Assembly (NCBI GenBank): GCA_903832055.1
Contig: CAILAC010000002.1
Location: 434,001 to 498,000, forward strand
Reading direction: 5' to 3'
Source: an uncultured Acidobacteriota bacterium
Lineage (GTDB): Bacteria > Acidobacteriota > Terriglobia > Terriglobales > Acidobacteriaceae
Length of the DNA: 64,000 nucleotides
The position numbers and the translations under genes are program-made. Positions 54,482 to 63,508 of this stretch are shown one piece after another. Within the stretch, counting starts at the first letter, position 1; every line of letters begins with the position of its first letter. The notes under the pieces are model-generated. The model made no database searches, was not told the DNA's origin, and saw nothing but the letters and a program-made list of their open reading frames with translations.

Positions 54482-54565
54482 GCCAACCTCACCGCACCAG
54501 CTTATCGCACCAGACGGCTCGGTCAGCGATTTCTCGCCGATCCGAGTCGTTGCGCTTGCCTGGTG

Positions 54566-56494
54566 CTATTTGCAGAGCACGCCGTTCAGCGTGAAGTTGG
54601 TCGGTGTTGCGTTCATCGTTCCTATATTTGCGGTAAACCCGATGCCGGTTACGCTGCCGCCGGGAGCAATTGGGCCGTTATAGCCAAGGTCCGTGACAGT
54701 GACGACGGCTGCGGTCTGGCTTTCAGCTCCCCCCCAGAAGCTGGTAATGGTCTGGCCATTGGCAAAGGTCCATTGCAAAGTCCACCCAGTCAGGCTGGTC
54801 GTGCCCGTGTTCTGGATTGTGACGCCGGCCTGGAAGCCGGTACTCCATGAATTCGTGACCGTATAGGCTACATGGCAGGCGGCACCGGCCGGCTTGGCAA
54901 GAGTTTTTGCGCTGGCCTGTGAAGAGCTGGCAGAGGAGCCATGCGCGTCCACGGCAACAACCTTGTAGTAGTAGGTCGTCGACGCCGTTAAGTTGCTGTC
55001 AGTGAAAGCCGCACTCGCGAGGCCTGACGCCACCTGATTTGTCGAGGCGGGCGTAAACCCGGATACAGTGCTGCGATAGACCGTATAGGTCACGGTGCAG
55101 TTGGTGGGAGTCGAAACCGCCTTCCAGCCAAGTTGCGCTGAAGAGTAGGAAACCGTCGTCGCGGCCAGGGTTGTTGGTACCGCAGGCGTTGTTCCGCAGG
55201 TCGGTGTGCCTCCGGCTCCGCCCAAACCCACCAGGTTGAACTTCAACGAAGAAAGCATCTGCTGTTTGATCGAGCTCACGGGAATTGCATCGTAGCTCTT
55301 GTCGAGCAGTCCGAAGTCATCTTCGCCATTCACCGCCCAGTAGGTCCAGTTGATATTCGGGTGGTTTGCCAGGAAGCTTACCAGCGCGGAGAACCACTGC
55401 CCCTGGCTGCCGGCGGCGCTGTTCTGAATATCGGTGCTCGTGTTGGTTGTGCCAAATTCGCCCAGCCAAACTGGCGCAACAAGATTCTGGCTGAGATAAG
55501 CCCACTGTTTGTTCCAGGCTGCGGTCAGCGTTGACGCTGACGTGGTCGACGTGAACCAGTTCTGGGTGCTCAAGTCTGGGCCGTAGTCATGCGCGGAATA
55601 CACCAGACGATTGGCGACCGAAAGCTGCAGAGGATAGCTGCCCGCCCCCTCCAGGTTGCCGCCCTGCCAGCCGCAGTCGCCGCTGTAGCAGTCAGTTCCT
55701 TCCACCGCGATGAGCAGGTTGGGATTCACCGCGAGAATCGCCTTGGCCGCGCGCGTTGCAGCTGCAGGCCAGTTCTGAGCCGTGTTTGTCACCGGGCAAC
55801 CGTTGGTCCAGGTGTCGCCGGTCCAGCAGGAGCCGGTGCGGGCACCGCCTGCCAGCAGATGCGGTTCATTGCGCAGGTCCACCGCAATCACGATGGGGTT
55901 GCCGTGGCTGTCGACATAAGTCTTGTAGCGGGTAACCAGCGTCTTCCAGTCGGCGATCCATTTGGCTTCAGGGTACGTTGCCGTGTACCAGAGGCCGTTG
56001 GGCTCGTTGCTGTTGCCCGCCTCAGAACGGTGATTGACCAGAATCACCTTCAGCCCCAGTGCTCCGGCAGCGCTGATGACCTTGTCCATGATCTGTAAAG
56101 AATTCAATCCCACCAGATCCGTATTGATCGGTCCGCCGGCGTTGCCCGTAGCAAGCGTTGTCGGAATAATCGGCGTCTCGACCATCTGGTTCGAATAGGG
56201 CAGACGGATGGTGTTGTAACCCTCGGCATGAATCGTGTTCAGGATGGTGTGATAGTCCTGCGCATAGAGTCCGTGCACCACTTCGTCGGTCGTTTCAAAT
56301 CCATACCAGTTGATGCCCGCGATACGCACGACGACGCCGTTGGCATCCAGAATCTGGTTGCCACTCGTATGCCAGTATCCAGCGCCCTGCGCCGTGGCAA
56401 ACCGAGGATTGGCAACCAATGCAACCATGGCAATGACAAGCGCACCCAACAGTTGAATCGATTGCCGTGACTTGAACCAGACCGAGATGAACAT
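54566..56494 (-). CDS. Modular GH5 endoglucanase with FN3 and CBM2
   Basis: 642-residue cellulase. Signal peptide (GALVIAMVALVANPRFATA), then GH5 catalytic domain (about 40-400) with the acid/base in DLRNEPH and the nucleophile in WLGEFGT. Next a fibronectin type III domain (PTTLAATTVSYSSAQLGWKA, about 430-520) and a family 2 carbohydrate-binding module (CHVAYTVTNSWSTGFQAGVT, aromatic residues at WTLQWTF) at the C-terminus. The CBM2 binds crystalline cellulose or xylan. Start ATG follows GGAGGG. Preceded upstream by the GH27 gene in divergent orientation. Confidence 0.95.
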   Translation of the reverse strand: MFISVWFKSRQSIQLLGALVIAMVALVANPRFATAQGAGYWHTSGNQILDANGVVVRIAGINWYGFETTDEVVHGLYAQDYHTILNTIHAEGYNTIRLPYSNQMVETPIIPTTLATGNAGGPINTDLVGLNSLQIMDKVISAAGALGLKVILVNHRSEAGNSNEPNGLWYTATYPEAKWIADWKTLVTRYKTYVDSHGNPIVIAVDLRNEPHLLAGGARTGSCWTGDTWTNGCPVTNTAQNWPAAATRAAKAILAVNPNLLIAVEGTDCYSGDCGWQGGNLEGAGSYPLQLSVANRLVYSAHDYGPDLSTQNWFTSTTSASTLTAAWNKQWAYLSQNLVAPVWLGEFGTTNTSTDIQNSAAGSQGQWFSALVSFLANHPNINWTYWAVNGEDDFGLLDKSYDAIPVSSIKQQMLSSLKFNLVGLGGAGGTPTCGTTPAVPTTLAATTVSYSSAQLGWKAVSTPTNCTVTYTVYRSTVSGFTPASTNQVASGLASAAFTDSNLTASTTYYYKVVAVDAHGSSASSSQASAKTLAKPAGAACHVAYTVTNSWSTGFQAGVTIQNTGTTSLTGWTLQWTFANGQTITSFWGGAESQTAAVVTVTDLGYNGPIAPGGSVTGIGFTANIGTMNATPTNFTLNGVLCK

Positions 56495-56711
56495 TCGCCC
56501 TCCGGCAAATTTGGAAAGTTCGGCGGGGACGGCCAGTTAGCCCATCGAGTCCGCCTACATCCATACTGGAGGAGGCCAGGTAATCTCGAAATGGAACGAA
56601 CGAGTAAATAAATGAAACTTTAGTGTCATTTGCGAATTACCGCGGACTACGAATAGAAGTCGCGCAAGAATCCGGAGTCAAAGGCGCGGCCGCTGTGGTA
56701 TACGTTTCCAC

Positions 56712-58124
56712 ATGTCGCGAACGAATCAAATCTGGTTGCTAAAATTCGTGTGCCTTGCGGTCGCGTTGCTGCACATCTCTTCTACCGTCGCGCGGGCTCA
56801 GGGCCTGGCCGGTACTCCGCCCATGGGCTGGAACAGCTGGGACGCCTACGGGCTCACCATTGACGAGGCCGACTTCAAGGCCAACACCACCGTGCTCGCG
56901 GGCATCAAGCAGTTTGGCTGGCAATACGCCGTCATCGATGAGGGCTGGTACCTGCAGAATCCTTTTGGCGCCGACACGGAATCGCAGAAATTCGTCTATG
57001 ACGCAAACGGCCGCCTGATTCCCGCACTCAATCGCTTTCCCGATGCGGCCAACGGAGCCGGACTCAAGCCCCTCGCAGACTGGGTCCATCAACAGGGCCT
57101 CAAGTTTGGCATTCACCTCATCCGCGGCATTCCCCGCGCCAGCGTTCGCGACAACAAGCCCATCGCGGGCTCCACTTTCCACGGCGCAGACGCAGCCGAC
57201 ACCACCGACGTATGCCCCTGGAACCAGGACAACTACGGCATCCGCGACAACCCCGCAGGCCAGGCCTGGTACGACTCCATGATCAGCCTCTACGCCAGCT
57301 GGGGTGTGGATTATCTCAAGGTCGATTGCATCTCTGACCGACCCTACAAGGGTTCTGAAATTCGCCAGATTGCCGCCGCGATCAAAAAGGCTGGCAGGCC
57401 CATCGTTCTCAGCCTTTCGCCCGGCCCCACCAAGCTGGAACATGCCGCCGAAGTTGGCAAATACGCACAACTGTGGCGAATCTCAGACGATCACTGGGAT
57501 GTGTGGCACAAAGATTCGGCGCCCGGCGAAGGCAGCGGCGAATTTCCCTTTGGACTCCGCGACGCATTCGACCGAATCGCCGCCTGGAATCCCTACGTCA
57601 AACCCGGCAACTGGCCCGATGAAGACATGCTCCCATTCGGATCCCTCACGCCTCACCCCGGCTGGGGCGAACCTCGCCAATCCCGCTACACGCAAGACGA
57701 GGAGCAGGCGGAATTTACCCTCTGGGCCATCTCCCGGTCGCCGCTCATTCTAGGCGCCAACCTGACCAAACTCGACGACTTTACCCGCTCACTGCTTACC
57801 AACAAGGACCTCGTCGAATTTAACCAGCACGCGCAGGAAAGCCACCCGGTAAAGAATTTGCCGCCTGGCTTTGAACAGATGCGGGTGTGGATTGCATCCA
57901 AACCAGGAAGGCCGAGCCCCGCGTATTTGATTGCGTTCTTCAATCTCGACGAGAAGCCGGTTGAGCTGCAAATCAACTTGCAACAACTTGGACTGCACTT
58001 CCCAAAAGATCAAACAGCGCATCTAGACTGCAACAAGATTAAAACCGGTGTGTCAGACTCTCAATCGATCACGGTTTTTGCGCACGCGCACGGCAGCACC
58101 GTTTGCAGGGTAGACATTTTCTAG
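56712..58124 (+). CDS. GH27 alpha-galactosidase
   Basis: 470-residue exported GH27 enzyme. Signal peptide (VCLAVALLHISSTVARAQG), N-terminal substrate block TPPMGWNSWDAYG, the nucleophile Asp in VDYLKVDCIS, and the acid/base Asp in WRISDDHWD. A C-terminal beta-sandwich domain follows (AYLIAFFNLDEKPVELQI). Removes terminal alpha-galactose from galactomannan or raffinose sugars. No Shine-Dalgarno before the ATG, but homology places the start correctly. Divergent from the GH5 gene across about 220 bp in which I see no other gene. Confidence 0.94.
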   Translation: MSRTNQIWLLKFVCLAVALLHISSTVARAQGLAGTPPMGWNSWDAYGLTIDEADFKANTTVLAGIKQFGWQYAVIDEGWYLQNPFGADTESQKFVYDANGRLIPALNRFPDAANGAGLKPLADWVHQQGLKFGIHLIRGIPRASVRDNKPIAGSTFHGADAADTTDVCPWNQDNYGIRDNPAGQAWYDSMISLYASWGVDYLKVDCISDRPYKGSEIRQIAAAIKKAGRPIVLSLSPGPTKLEHAAEVGKYAQLWRISDDHWDVWHKDSAPGEGSGEFPFGLRDAFDRIAAWNPYVKPGNWPDEDMLPFGSLTPHPGWGEPRQSRYTQDEEQAEFTLWAISRSPLILGANLTKLDDFTRSLLTNKDLVEFNQHAQESHPVKNLPPGFEQMRVWIASKPGRPSPAYLIAFFNLDEKPVELQINLQQLGLHFPKDQTAHLDCNKIKTGVSDSQSITVFAHAHGSTVCRVDIF

Positions 58125-58193
58125 GGCTGGCGGAAGGCTGATTTCTGGCTCGCTGGACTGCACTGATCTCTACGGTCATGCGAGGGTTTTTGC

Positions 58194-58820
58194 ATGCAAC
58201 GTCGCGCATTAATGTTTAGTCTCGCCGCCGTATGCATCAGCGCGCCGCTATCGGTGCGCGCTGAGGCAGGCAGCGGCCAGAAGCTGGCACGGGCGGCCCG
58301 ATCGCAAATTGGCGTAACACTCGGCTACGACCCGCGCTATACCCATTTGCATTACCCCGGCGGCGACGTGGACCGCAGCACCGGCGTCTGTGCCGATGTG
58401 GTTATCCGTGCGGCCCGGGACGCTTTTGGGATCGATATGCAACAACTCGTGCATGACGATATGGTCAGAGAATTCGACGCATATCCGGCGCGCCGGACAT
58501 GGGGATCGAAGACACCCGACGCCAACATCGATCATCGACGGGTGCTTAACCTCGAAACCTATTGGCAACGGGCTGGATGTCAGCTTTGGCATGCGAAAGG
58601 AAGCGTTCCCGGAGACGGCTTCCCTGCTCCGCTCGCGGTCGGCGACATCGTCACATGGCGACTCGACGCTCGGCTTCCGCATGTGGGAATCGTCGCCCAG
58701 TACACCCCACAGAGAGCAACAGTGATCCACAACATTGGCAATGGTGCTGAAGAGACACCGCTCCAGGCATTTCAAGGCCATCGCGCAACTGGACTTTACC
58801 GCTGGCCTAAAACTGCCTGA
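58194..58820 (+). CDS. DUF1287 family exported protein
   Basis: 208 residues with a signal peptide (MFSLAAVCISAPLSVRAEAG) and the DUF1287 pattern: GYDPRYTHLHYPGGDVD, STGVCADVVIRAARD (candidate Cys nucleophile), GIDMQQLVHDDM, and HVGIVAQYTP. The fold relates to NlpC/P60-type papain-like hydrolases, suggesting a role in cell-wall or amide hydrolysis, but activity is unproven. It follows the GH27 gene by 69 nt on the same strand and may share its transcript. Confidence 0.85.
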   Translation: MQRRALMFSLAAVCISAPLSVRAEAGSGQKLARAARSQIGVTLGYDPRYTHLHYPGGDVDRSTGVCADVVIRAARDAFGIDMQQLVHDDMVREFDAYPARRTWGSKTPDANIDHRRVLNLETYWQRAGCQLWHAKGSVPGDGFPAPLAVGDIVTWRLDARLPHVGIVAQYTPQRATVIHNIGNGAEETPLQAFQGHRATGLYRWPKTA

Positions 58821-58892
58821 AGTCCCTTAGCCTGGAGCCGATGACAAACTGAACTTTCATCTAACAGACCCGAAAAGCCATCGCCTTCCACT

Positions 58893-59465
58893 TTACTGCC
58901 CGGCCCGGGCAGCGCGCAGCAAGGGCTCAAGGTCTTTCGCGGCCCCGTGGCCATGCCAGCGAACCTGTCCCGCAGCATCCAGCAGCACGACATACGGATC
59001 CTTGTCCGTGGTCACGCCAAAGTAGCTGCGCCAGAGCTTCTCATCCTGCGTGAAGACAAGGAACTGTTCCTGATCGGCAGCAGGAACTCCTTTGCGCATG
59101 CCGCTCTTGATCACGCCGCGGATAAAGCCCGGCGCAGCCTCAAGCATGGCGATCTGATACACGAGCAGGTTGGTCAGCGCAGGGTCACCATGAAGGGTGC
59201 GCAGCCAAAGCCCGCAACTATCCCCTGCTTCGCGGCTAAAGCCAACGACGATCACAGCCGCATGACCGCGAAGCACATCGGCCAAAACCAGCCGCTTGCC
59301 GGTGAGGGTTTCGCCCGGCGTTGTGGGAAGTGCCTGCGACCGGGCCGGGGCACCGCAAAACGCCAGCAACGCGATCCATAGAGCGATCCGGCTCAGTTTG
59401 AGAGCCCTGCGATGCGCTACGCTTTTTTTGAAACGGCATCCAGTCGTGAAATGACCTATTTCCAT
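58893..59465 (-). CDS. ATP10/thioredoxin-like exported protein
   Basis: 190 residues. Signal-like segment (RIALWIALLAFCGAPARSQA), then a thioredoxin-fold-like domain. The block LTGKRLVLADVLRGHAAVIVVGFSREAGDSC resembles ATP10-type proteins of mitochondria, but the CxxC active-site pair is absent (only C in DSCGLW). A late DPYVVLLDAAGQVRWHGHG matches the C-terminal thioredoxin strand. Start ATG has AGGAGGAAG upstream. Convergent with the DUF1287 gene. Role unknown; no redox-active cysteines to support an oxidoreductase. Confidence 0.65.
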   Translation of the reverse strand: MEIGHFTTGCRFKKSVAHRRALKLSRIALWIALLAFCGAPARSQALPTTPGETLTGKRLVLADVLRGHAAVIVVGFSREAGDSCGLWLRTLHGDPALTNLLVYQIAMLEAAPGFIRGVIKSGMRKGVPAADQEQFLVFTQDEKLWRSYFGVTTDKDPYVVLLDAAGQVRWHGHGAAKDLEPLLRAARAGQ

Positions 59466-59606
59466 GGTGTGAACTTCCTCCTCGGCGATTTCGCCGCATG
59501 TGCGAAACTGAAGGTTCAGATGTGCGTCTGCCTCGGAGAGGTCTAAGCCCAGACCTCAGCATATACAAACCGGTTCGGAAAGTTCCACTGGGAGTATCTA
59601 CGGAAA

Positions 59607-60533
59607 ATGCCTCTGCTTCGTTCAGCATTCATCGCACTATCGACCAACCAGACAATGCGCCGTTTCAGCGAGAACTCTGGCGTCGGACGGAAGCTTAGTT
59701 CGCGCTTTGTTGCCGGCCTGGAAGTTGAAGACGTACTGCGCGCTGCCGAAATGCTGAACAACTATGGCATGACCGCAACCCTCGATTCGCTGGGTGAAAG
59801 CGTGGCCACCGAGATTGAGGCGCATCGATCAGCGGAAATCTACCATCGGCTGCTCGACTCCATCGCGGCCAAAAAACTCAAGGCCAACATCAGCGTGAAG
59901 CTGACCCAGATGGGACTGGAGCTGGACCCCGATCTGGCATACAAGATCGCTTCCGGGCTGACCGAGCACGCCCGCGCGACGGGCAATTTCTTGCGCATCG
60001 ATATGGAAGGGTCGCCGCTGACCCAGGTAACGCTCGACCTTGTGCGGCACATCCACGCCCGCGAAGAGTATCGCGGCCATATCGGCATCGTCATTCAGTC
60101 CTATCTTTACCGATCTGAAGCAGACATTCAGCAGTTGATCAATGACGGCATCCGCGTGCGTCTGTGCAAGGGAGCCTACCAGGAACCGCCCGCTGTCGCC
60201 TTCCCCAAGAAGACCGACGTAGACACAAACTACGTGCGGCTTATGGGCATTCTGCTCTCAAGCCCGCTGTACCACGGCATCGCCACCCACGACGAGGCGA
60301 TGATCGAGGCCACCAAGAACTACGCCAGCAACCAGGGCATCGCCCCTGACCACTTCGAATTTCAAATGTTGTTTGGAGTGCGCCGGGACCTGCAGAAGAG
60401 ACTGGTGCGCGAAGGATATAACGTGCGCATTTACATTCCTTTTGGGCGCGAGTGGTATCCCTACTTCATGCGGCGGTTGGCGGAGCGGCCCGCGAATGTC
60501 TTCTTCCTGGCAAAGAACCTGATCCGTTCCTGA
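59607..60533 (+). CDS. putA: Proline dehydrogenase
   Basis: 308-residue monofunctional FAD-dependent proline dehydrogenase (PRODH barrel) that oxidises proline to delta-1-pyrroline-5-carboxylate and feeds electrons to quinone. Seen: KLKANISVKLTQMGLELD, FLRIDMEGSP, GIVIQSYLYRSEADIQQLI, RLCKGAYQEP (flavin/substrate), and IPFGREWYPYFMRRLAERP near the C-terminus. No P5C dehydrogenase follows, so the partner is elsewhere. The symbol could equally be prodh/pruB; putA is used loosely for the activity. Confidence 0.93.
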   Translation: MPLLRSAFIALSTNQTMRRFSENSGVGRKLSSRFVAGLEVEDVLRAAEMLNNYGMTATLDSLGESVATEIEAHRSAEIYHRLLDSIAAKKLKANISVKLTQMGLELDPDLAYKIASGLTEHARATGNFLRIDMEGSPLTQVTLDLVRHIHAREEYRGHIGIVIQSYLYRSEADIQQLINDGIRVRLCKGAYQEPPAVAFPKKTDVDTNYVRLMGILLSSPLYHGIATHDEAMIEATKNYASNQGIAPDHFEFQMLFGVRRDLQKRLVREGYNVRIYIPFGREWYPYFMRRLAERPANVFFLAKNLIRS

Positions 60534-60551
60534 GCGGAAGATTTCGTCGGC

Positions 60552-61574
60552 TCAGCGCGGCGCTTGGTAGGGTTCAACGCGCAACAGGTTCTCAAGAATG
60601 CCGCGCTCTTCCGGTGAAAATGCCGAATTGTAGCGTGCTGAGTTTAGAACCGTGGCACGCTGGTCCATCGGAACTCCGCGCAGATCCTGGAAGGCACGAC
60701 GCACCTGCGTCTGCCTGTCAGGCGGCAGACTCGACATCTCGCGGGCCGACTGCGTGACCTGATTCCGCACAGAGGGTGACAGGTGTTCGAGAGCCTCTGC
60801 CCGCGCCAGACGGCGGTCGCGTTGCGGTTCAGGCAACTGGTTCATCTGGTGCAACTGCTGGACGACTCTCTGCTGTTCGCCGGGATTCAAATGCTTGAAC
60901 TCAGGCTCGCTTCGCAGCACCCGCTCCTGTTGATCAACGGGAAGGTTGCCGTGCTGGGCCATCCATTCCGGCAGATGTCCCGCGTACTGCGGGGCCATCG
61001 GACGTACAGAGTAGGGCGCGCCGGGATACTGCGGCCGATTCGACGGCAGCGCACTCCCTGGGGCGGATGAACGATTCATTCCCGTTGGGTTGCTGTTGCC
61101 GGGTGCATACCCCTGCGGGTAGCCGGACTGCGGGTAGCCGGACTGCGGATAACCAGAATTCGGATAGCCCGGCTGCGGCCGCATCGCATCCGGACGATAC
61201 GGTGAAGTATTCATTGGCTGCGGGCGCCCGGGCATGCCGCTGCCCGGATACGCATTCCCAGGGAAGCTGCGGCCGGGACGCGGAGCGTACTGAGGGCCGG
61301 GCATCGGACGGGACTGGGGTATGTTTTGCCCACGCGGTTGAGGCGCAAATTGCGGACGAGGCCCAGGTTGCGGTTGATACCCGGGCCGCTGCTGTGGCCC
61401 TGGGTGAGGATTGCTCTGGGGCCGTGCTGCCGGGGCCGGACGCTGCGGGGGAGGATTGCCATGCTGGGTTGGCTGGGCGATGAGAGACCCTGCGACCGCC
61501 GAGACAAAAATCCCCGCCAATGCAGCGATTGCCGCCTTGGGGGTGATTCTCGCGCTGTCACTCATCGTCTTCAT
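60552..61574 (-). CDS. Exported Pro/Gln-rich DUF3106 protein
   Basis: 340 residues. Signal peptide (IAALAGIFVSAVAGSLIAQP), a long low-complexity Pro/Gln/Gly region (GPQQRPGYQPQPGPRPQFAP), short tandem repeats of SGYPQ (about 61115-61165; the DNA repeats GGGTAGCCGGACTGC), and a C-terminal helical DUF3106 domain of heptad-like repeats (LPVDQQERVLRSEPEFKHLN, LPPDRQTQVRRAFQDLRG). ATG at 61574 follows AAAGG. It lies just after the anti-sigma factor on the same strand, so sigma, anti-sigma and this protein form one cluster; it may be an envelope sensor or target. Confidence 0.8.
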   Translation of the reverse strand: MKTMSDSARITPKAAIAALAGIFVSAVAGSLIAQPTQHGNPPPQRPAPAARPQSNPHPGPQQRPGYQPQPGPRPQFAPQPRGQNIPQSRPMPGPQYAPRPGRSFPGNAYPGSGMPGRPQPMNTSPYRPDAMRPQPGYPNSGYPQSGYPQSGYPQGYAPGNSNPTGMNRSSAPGSALPSNRPQYPGAPYSVRPMAPQYAGHLPEWMAQHGNLPVDQQERVLRSEPEFKHLNPGEQQRVVQQLHQMNQLPEPQRDRRLARAEALEHLSPSVRNQVTQSAREMSSLPPDRQTQVRRAFQDLRGVPMDQRATVLNSARYNSAFSPEERGILENLLRVEPYQAPR

Positions 61575-61660
61575 CGTGCTGCTACCTTTCTCTAGCCGCT
61601 CTCTCCGCGCATTTCCGGTTTGCATTGGGTGCGGGATTCAAATTCATTCCTACGCTGCGC

Positions 61661-62182
61661 TTAGTCGTTGTTCTGATTTGAGAGTGACTCTAACTGATCA
61701 AGCAACTGGGCATTGTTATCGAGCGTCTGCAGGTCATGAACCACCGCCGCCTGATTGGGCTGATCCGATTGACCAGAGAACAGGCCACCGTTGCTGAGGC
61801 TGATATACGCTCCACCACTCACCAGCAATGCCAGCGTCATCGCCATCGCCGCCACGGGCCGCATGGACCTCACTGACCAGCGTGAACCGTAGACAAATCG
61901 AGCTCGTACTCTTTCGAACCAACCTGCCGGAGCGGCCTCGCGCTCTTCGTCAAGGCGGGCATTGAGCCGCGTCAAAAAGTAAGGATTGGGCTCTGGAGCC
62001 TCCCACGTATCGAGCAGCGCCATCGTCGCGCGCAACTCAGCAAGCTGCTCACGACAATCGCTGCACTCGGCCAGATGCGCCTGAGTCTCGTTGAGACTAG
62101 CGTCATTGGTCACCGCGGCATTCAATTCTTCAGACTCGAAAAGCAGGTCAGGTAGCTTCGAGTTCATTTCGTTGCAGGTCAT
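61661..62182 (-). CDS. Anti-sigma factor (zinc-finger, membrane-anchored)
   Basis: 173 residues. The N-terminal zinc-binding anti-sigma motif HLAECSDC (HxxxCxxC) is followed by a linker, one transmembrane helix (VAAMAMTLALLVSGGAYIS, about 110-130), and a periplasmic tail with Gln/Asn-rich end. It would hold the adjacent ECF sigma factor at the membrane and release it on a signal. AAGGGAG is 7 nt before the ATG. Located between the sigma factor and the DUF3106 protein, same strand. Confidence 0.92.
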   Translation of the reverse strand: MTCNEMNSKLPDLLFESEELNAAVTNDASLNETQAHLAECSDCREQLAELRATMALLDTWEAPEPNPYFLTRLNARLDEEREAAPAGWFERVRARFVYGSRWSVRSMRPVAAMAMTLALLVSGGAYISLSNGGLFSGQSDQPNQAAVVHDLQTLDNNAQLLDQLESLSNQNND

Positions 62183-62237
62183 TGTGTACTCCCTTCTTCT
62201 TGCCGGTGTTCCCCGGCTTCGTCTCTATTCCCCTCGG

Positions 62238-63083
62238 CTATGTGTACTGCTTCAGCGTCTCACGCAAGGTCTGATAGGCGCGAAACAGAAGCGATTTAGT
62301 CGCCGATTCACTCAACTTCAAAACTTCGCCAATCTGGCGATAATCCATCTCCTGGTACTTGTGCATGAGCACTGCCATACGCTGGCGCTCTGGCAGGGCT
62401 GCAACCTGAGCACGAATCGCTGCCATACGCTCGTCTCGCAACATGCGCTGCTCGACGTTTGGATCGTCGTCGGGAACCTCAGGCGTTGCCCCCGTGTCGG
62501 AATCCGGTACATCCAGTTCAACGGTCTGCGCGGTCCGCTCGTATTTCGTGTCACGTGCATGGTTGACTGCAAGATTTGTAGCAATGCGATACAGCCACGT
62601 GCTGAATTTTGCTTCTGCGCGGTAGCTTTCCCGGGAGCGATAAACCCGAAGAAACACCTCCTGCGCCAATTCTTCGGCAATTGCCTCGTTATGCACCATC
62701 CGGAACAAGAAGCGAATGATGGCGCGGTGATACTTGCTGACCAGGTAGTTGTACCCGGCTTCGTCGCCAGCAGCCACCGCCAGCATGATCTCAGCGTCTG
62801 TACGTTCCGCCCCGGCAACCCGCTCTTCGGCGGCAAGATTGGCCACTGCCACGTTCGAATGGACCCTGGCGCCACCCTTGCCTTGCCCAACACTCAGCCC
62901 CGGATTGTGAATCGCCAGGCTTGCCATATCCTCTGGAACACCGCTGACGGAAAAATGTTGCGCTGCATCGGAAGATTCCTGCCCGTTCTGAATACGCGTT
63001 ACGGGGCCGGCGGAAGGTCCGGCTCCGGGGCCTGCCACTCCGTGCAACTCGCGGGGCAAGGGCGGCTCGGCAGAAGATCGCAT
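62238..63083 (-). CDS. ECF RNA polymerase sigma factor
   Basis: Sigma-70 family ECF factor. Region 2 (FLFRMVHNEAIAEELAQEVF, YRIATNLAVNHARDT) and region 4 (LPERQRMAVLMHKYQEMDYR, then QIGEVLKLSESATKSLLFRA) are clear. The N-terminal about 100 residues before LAAEERVAGAERTDAEIM are unusual and probably partly untranslated. Possible starts are TTG 63149, ATG 63104, ATG 63083 and ATG near 62927; none has a convincing Shine-Dalgarno, so the N-terminus is uncertain. It heads the sigma/anti-sigma/DUF3106 cluster and likely autoregulates. Confidence 0.9.
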   Translation of the reverse strand: MRSSAEPPLPRELHGVAGPGAGPSAGPVTRIQNGQESSDAAQHFSVSGVPEDMASLAIHNPGLSVGQGKGGARVHSNVAVANLAAEERVAGAERTDAEIMLAVAAGDEAGYNYLVSKYHRAIIRFLFRMVHNEAIAEELAQEVFLRVYRSRESYRAEAKFSTWLYRIATNLAVNHARDTKYERTAQTVELDVPDSDTGATPEVPDDDPNVEQRMLRDERMAAIRAQVAALPERQRMAVLMHKYQEMDYRQIGEVLKLSESATKSLLFRAYQTLRETLKQYT

Positions 63084-63149
63084 TGGCAGAAATCGCAGGC
63101 GCATTGCACAGAAAAGGGTCGAAACAAAGCCGGAACAGGACTGAACCAA

Positions 63150-63359
63150 AAGCTTTACGGGAAAGTCTACCGGAGCCGCTCCTGGTTTGGATGCATCTGC
63201 CGCCGGAAAAGCGTCAGCGCAGTGCTCATCCGGCCTTATCCAGACCCAGGTCGCTGTAGCTGGCAGCGTTGAAGCGCCCGGCTTGCTGATGATACTCTAC
63301 CGTAGTAGACCCCGCCTCAACCCCACGGCACCCCGCCTGGGCAGAAGTATTCAAAGCGC
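63150..63359. other. Intergenic before tRNA-Val
   Basis: Gene-free stretch between the sigma factor and tRNA-Val. No promoter stands out. Antisense frames covering the tRNA were rejected. Confidence 0.4.
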
Positions 63360-63434
63360 GGGCGATTAACTCAGCGGTAGAGTGCCACCTTCACACGGTG
63401 GAAGTCGCAGGTTCGAATCCTGCATCGCCCACCA
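63360..63434 (+). tRNA. tRNA-Val (anticodon CAC)
   Basis: Complete cloverleaf: acceptor GGGCGAT / ATCGCCC, D-arm ACTC-AGCGGTA-GAGT, anticodon stem CCACC / GGTGG with loop TTCACAC (anticodon CAC, decoding GUG), T-arm GCAGG-TTCGAAT-CCTGC, discriminator A and encoded CCA. 75 nt including CCA. Single tRNA, no neighbours in a cluster. Confidence 0.95.
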
Positions 63435-63508
63435 TAAATAGATAGACTTTTCGCCTGAATACTTCCAGATTTGCGTAATTCAATCGTGTCGTCGAAACTG
63501 TGTTGGCC

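Noticed and set aside
61081-61165. Possible CRISPR-like array
   Set aside because: Repeats are 15 bp, contiguous, in frame and code for SGYPQ; no spacers.
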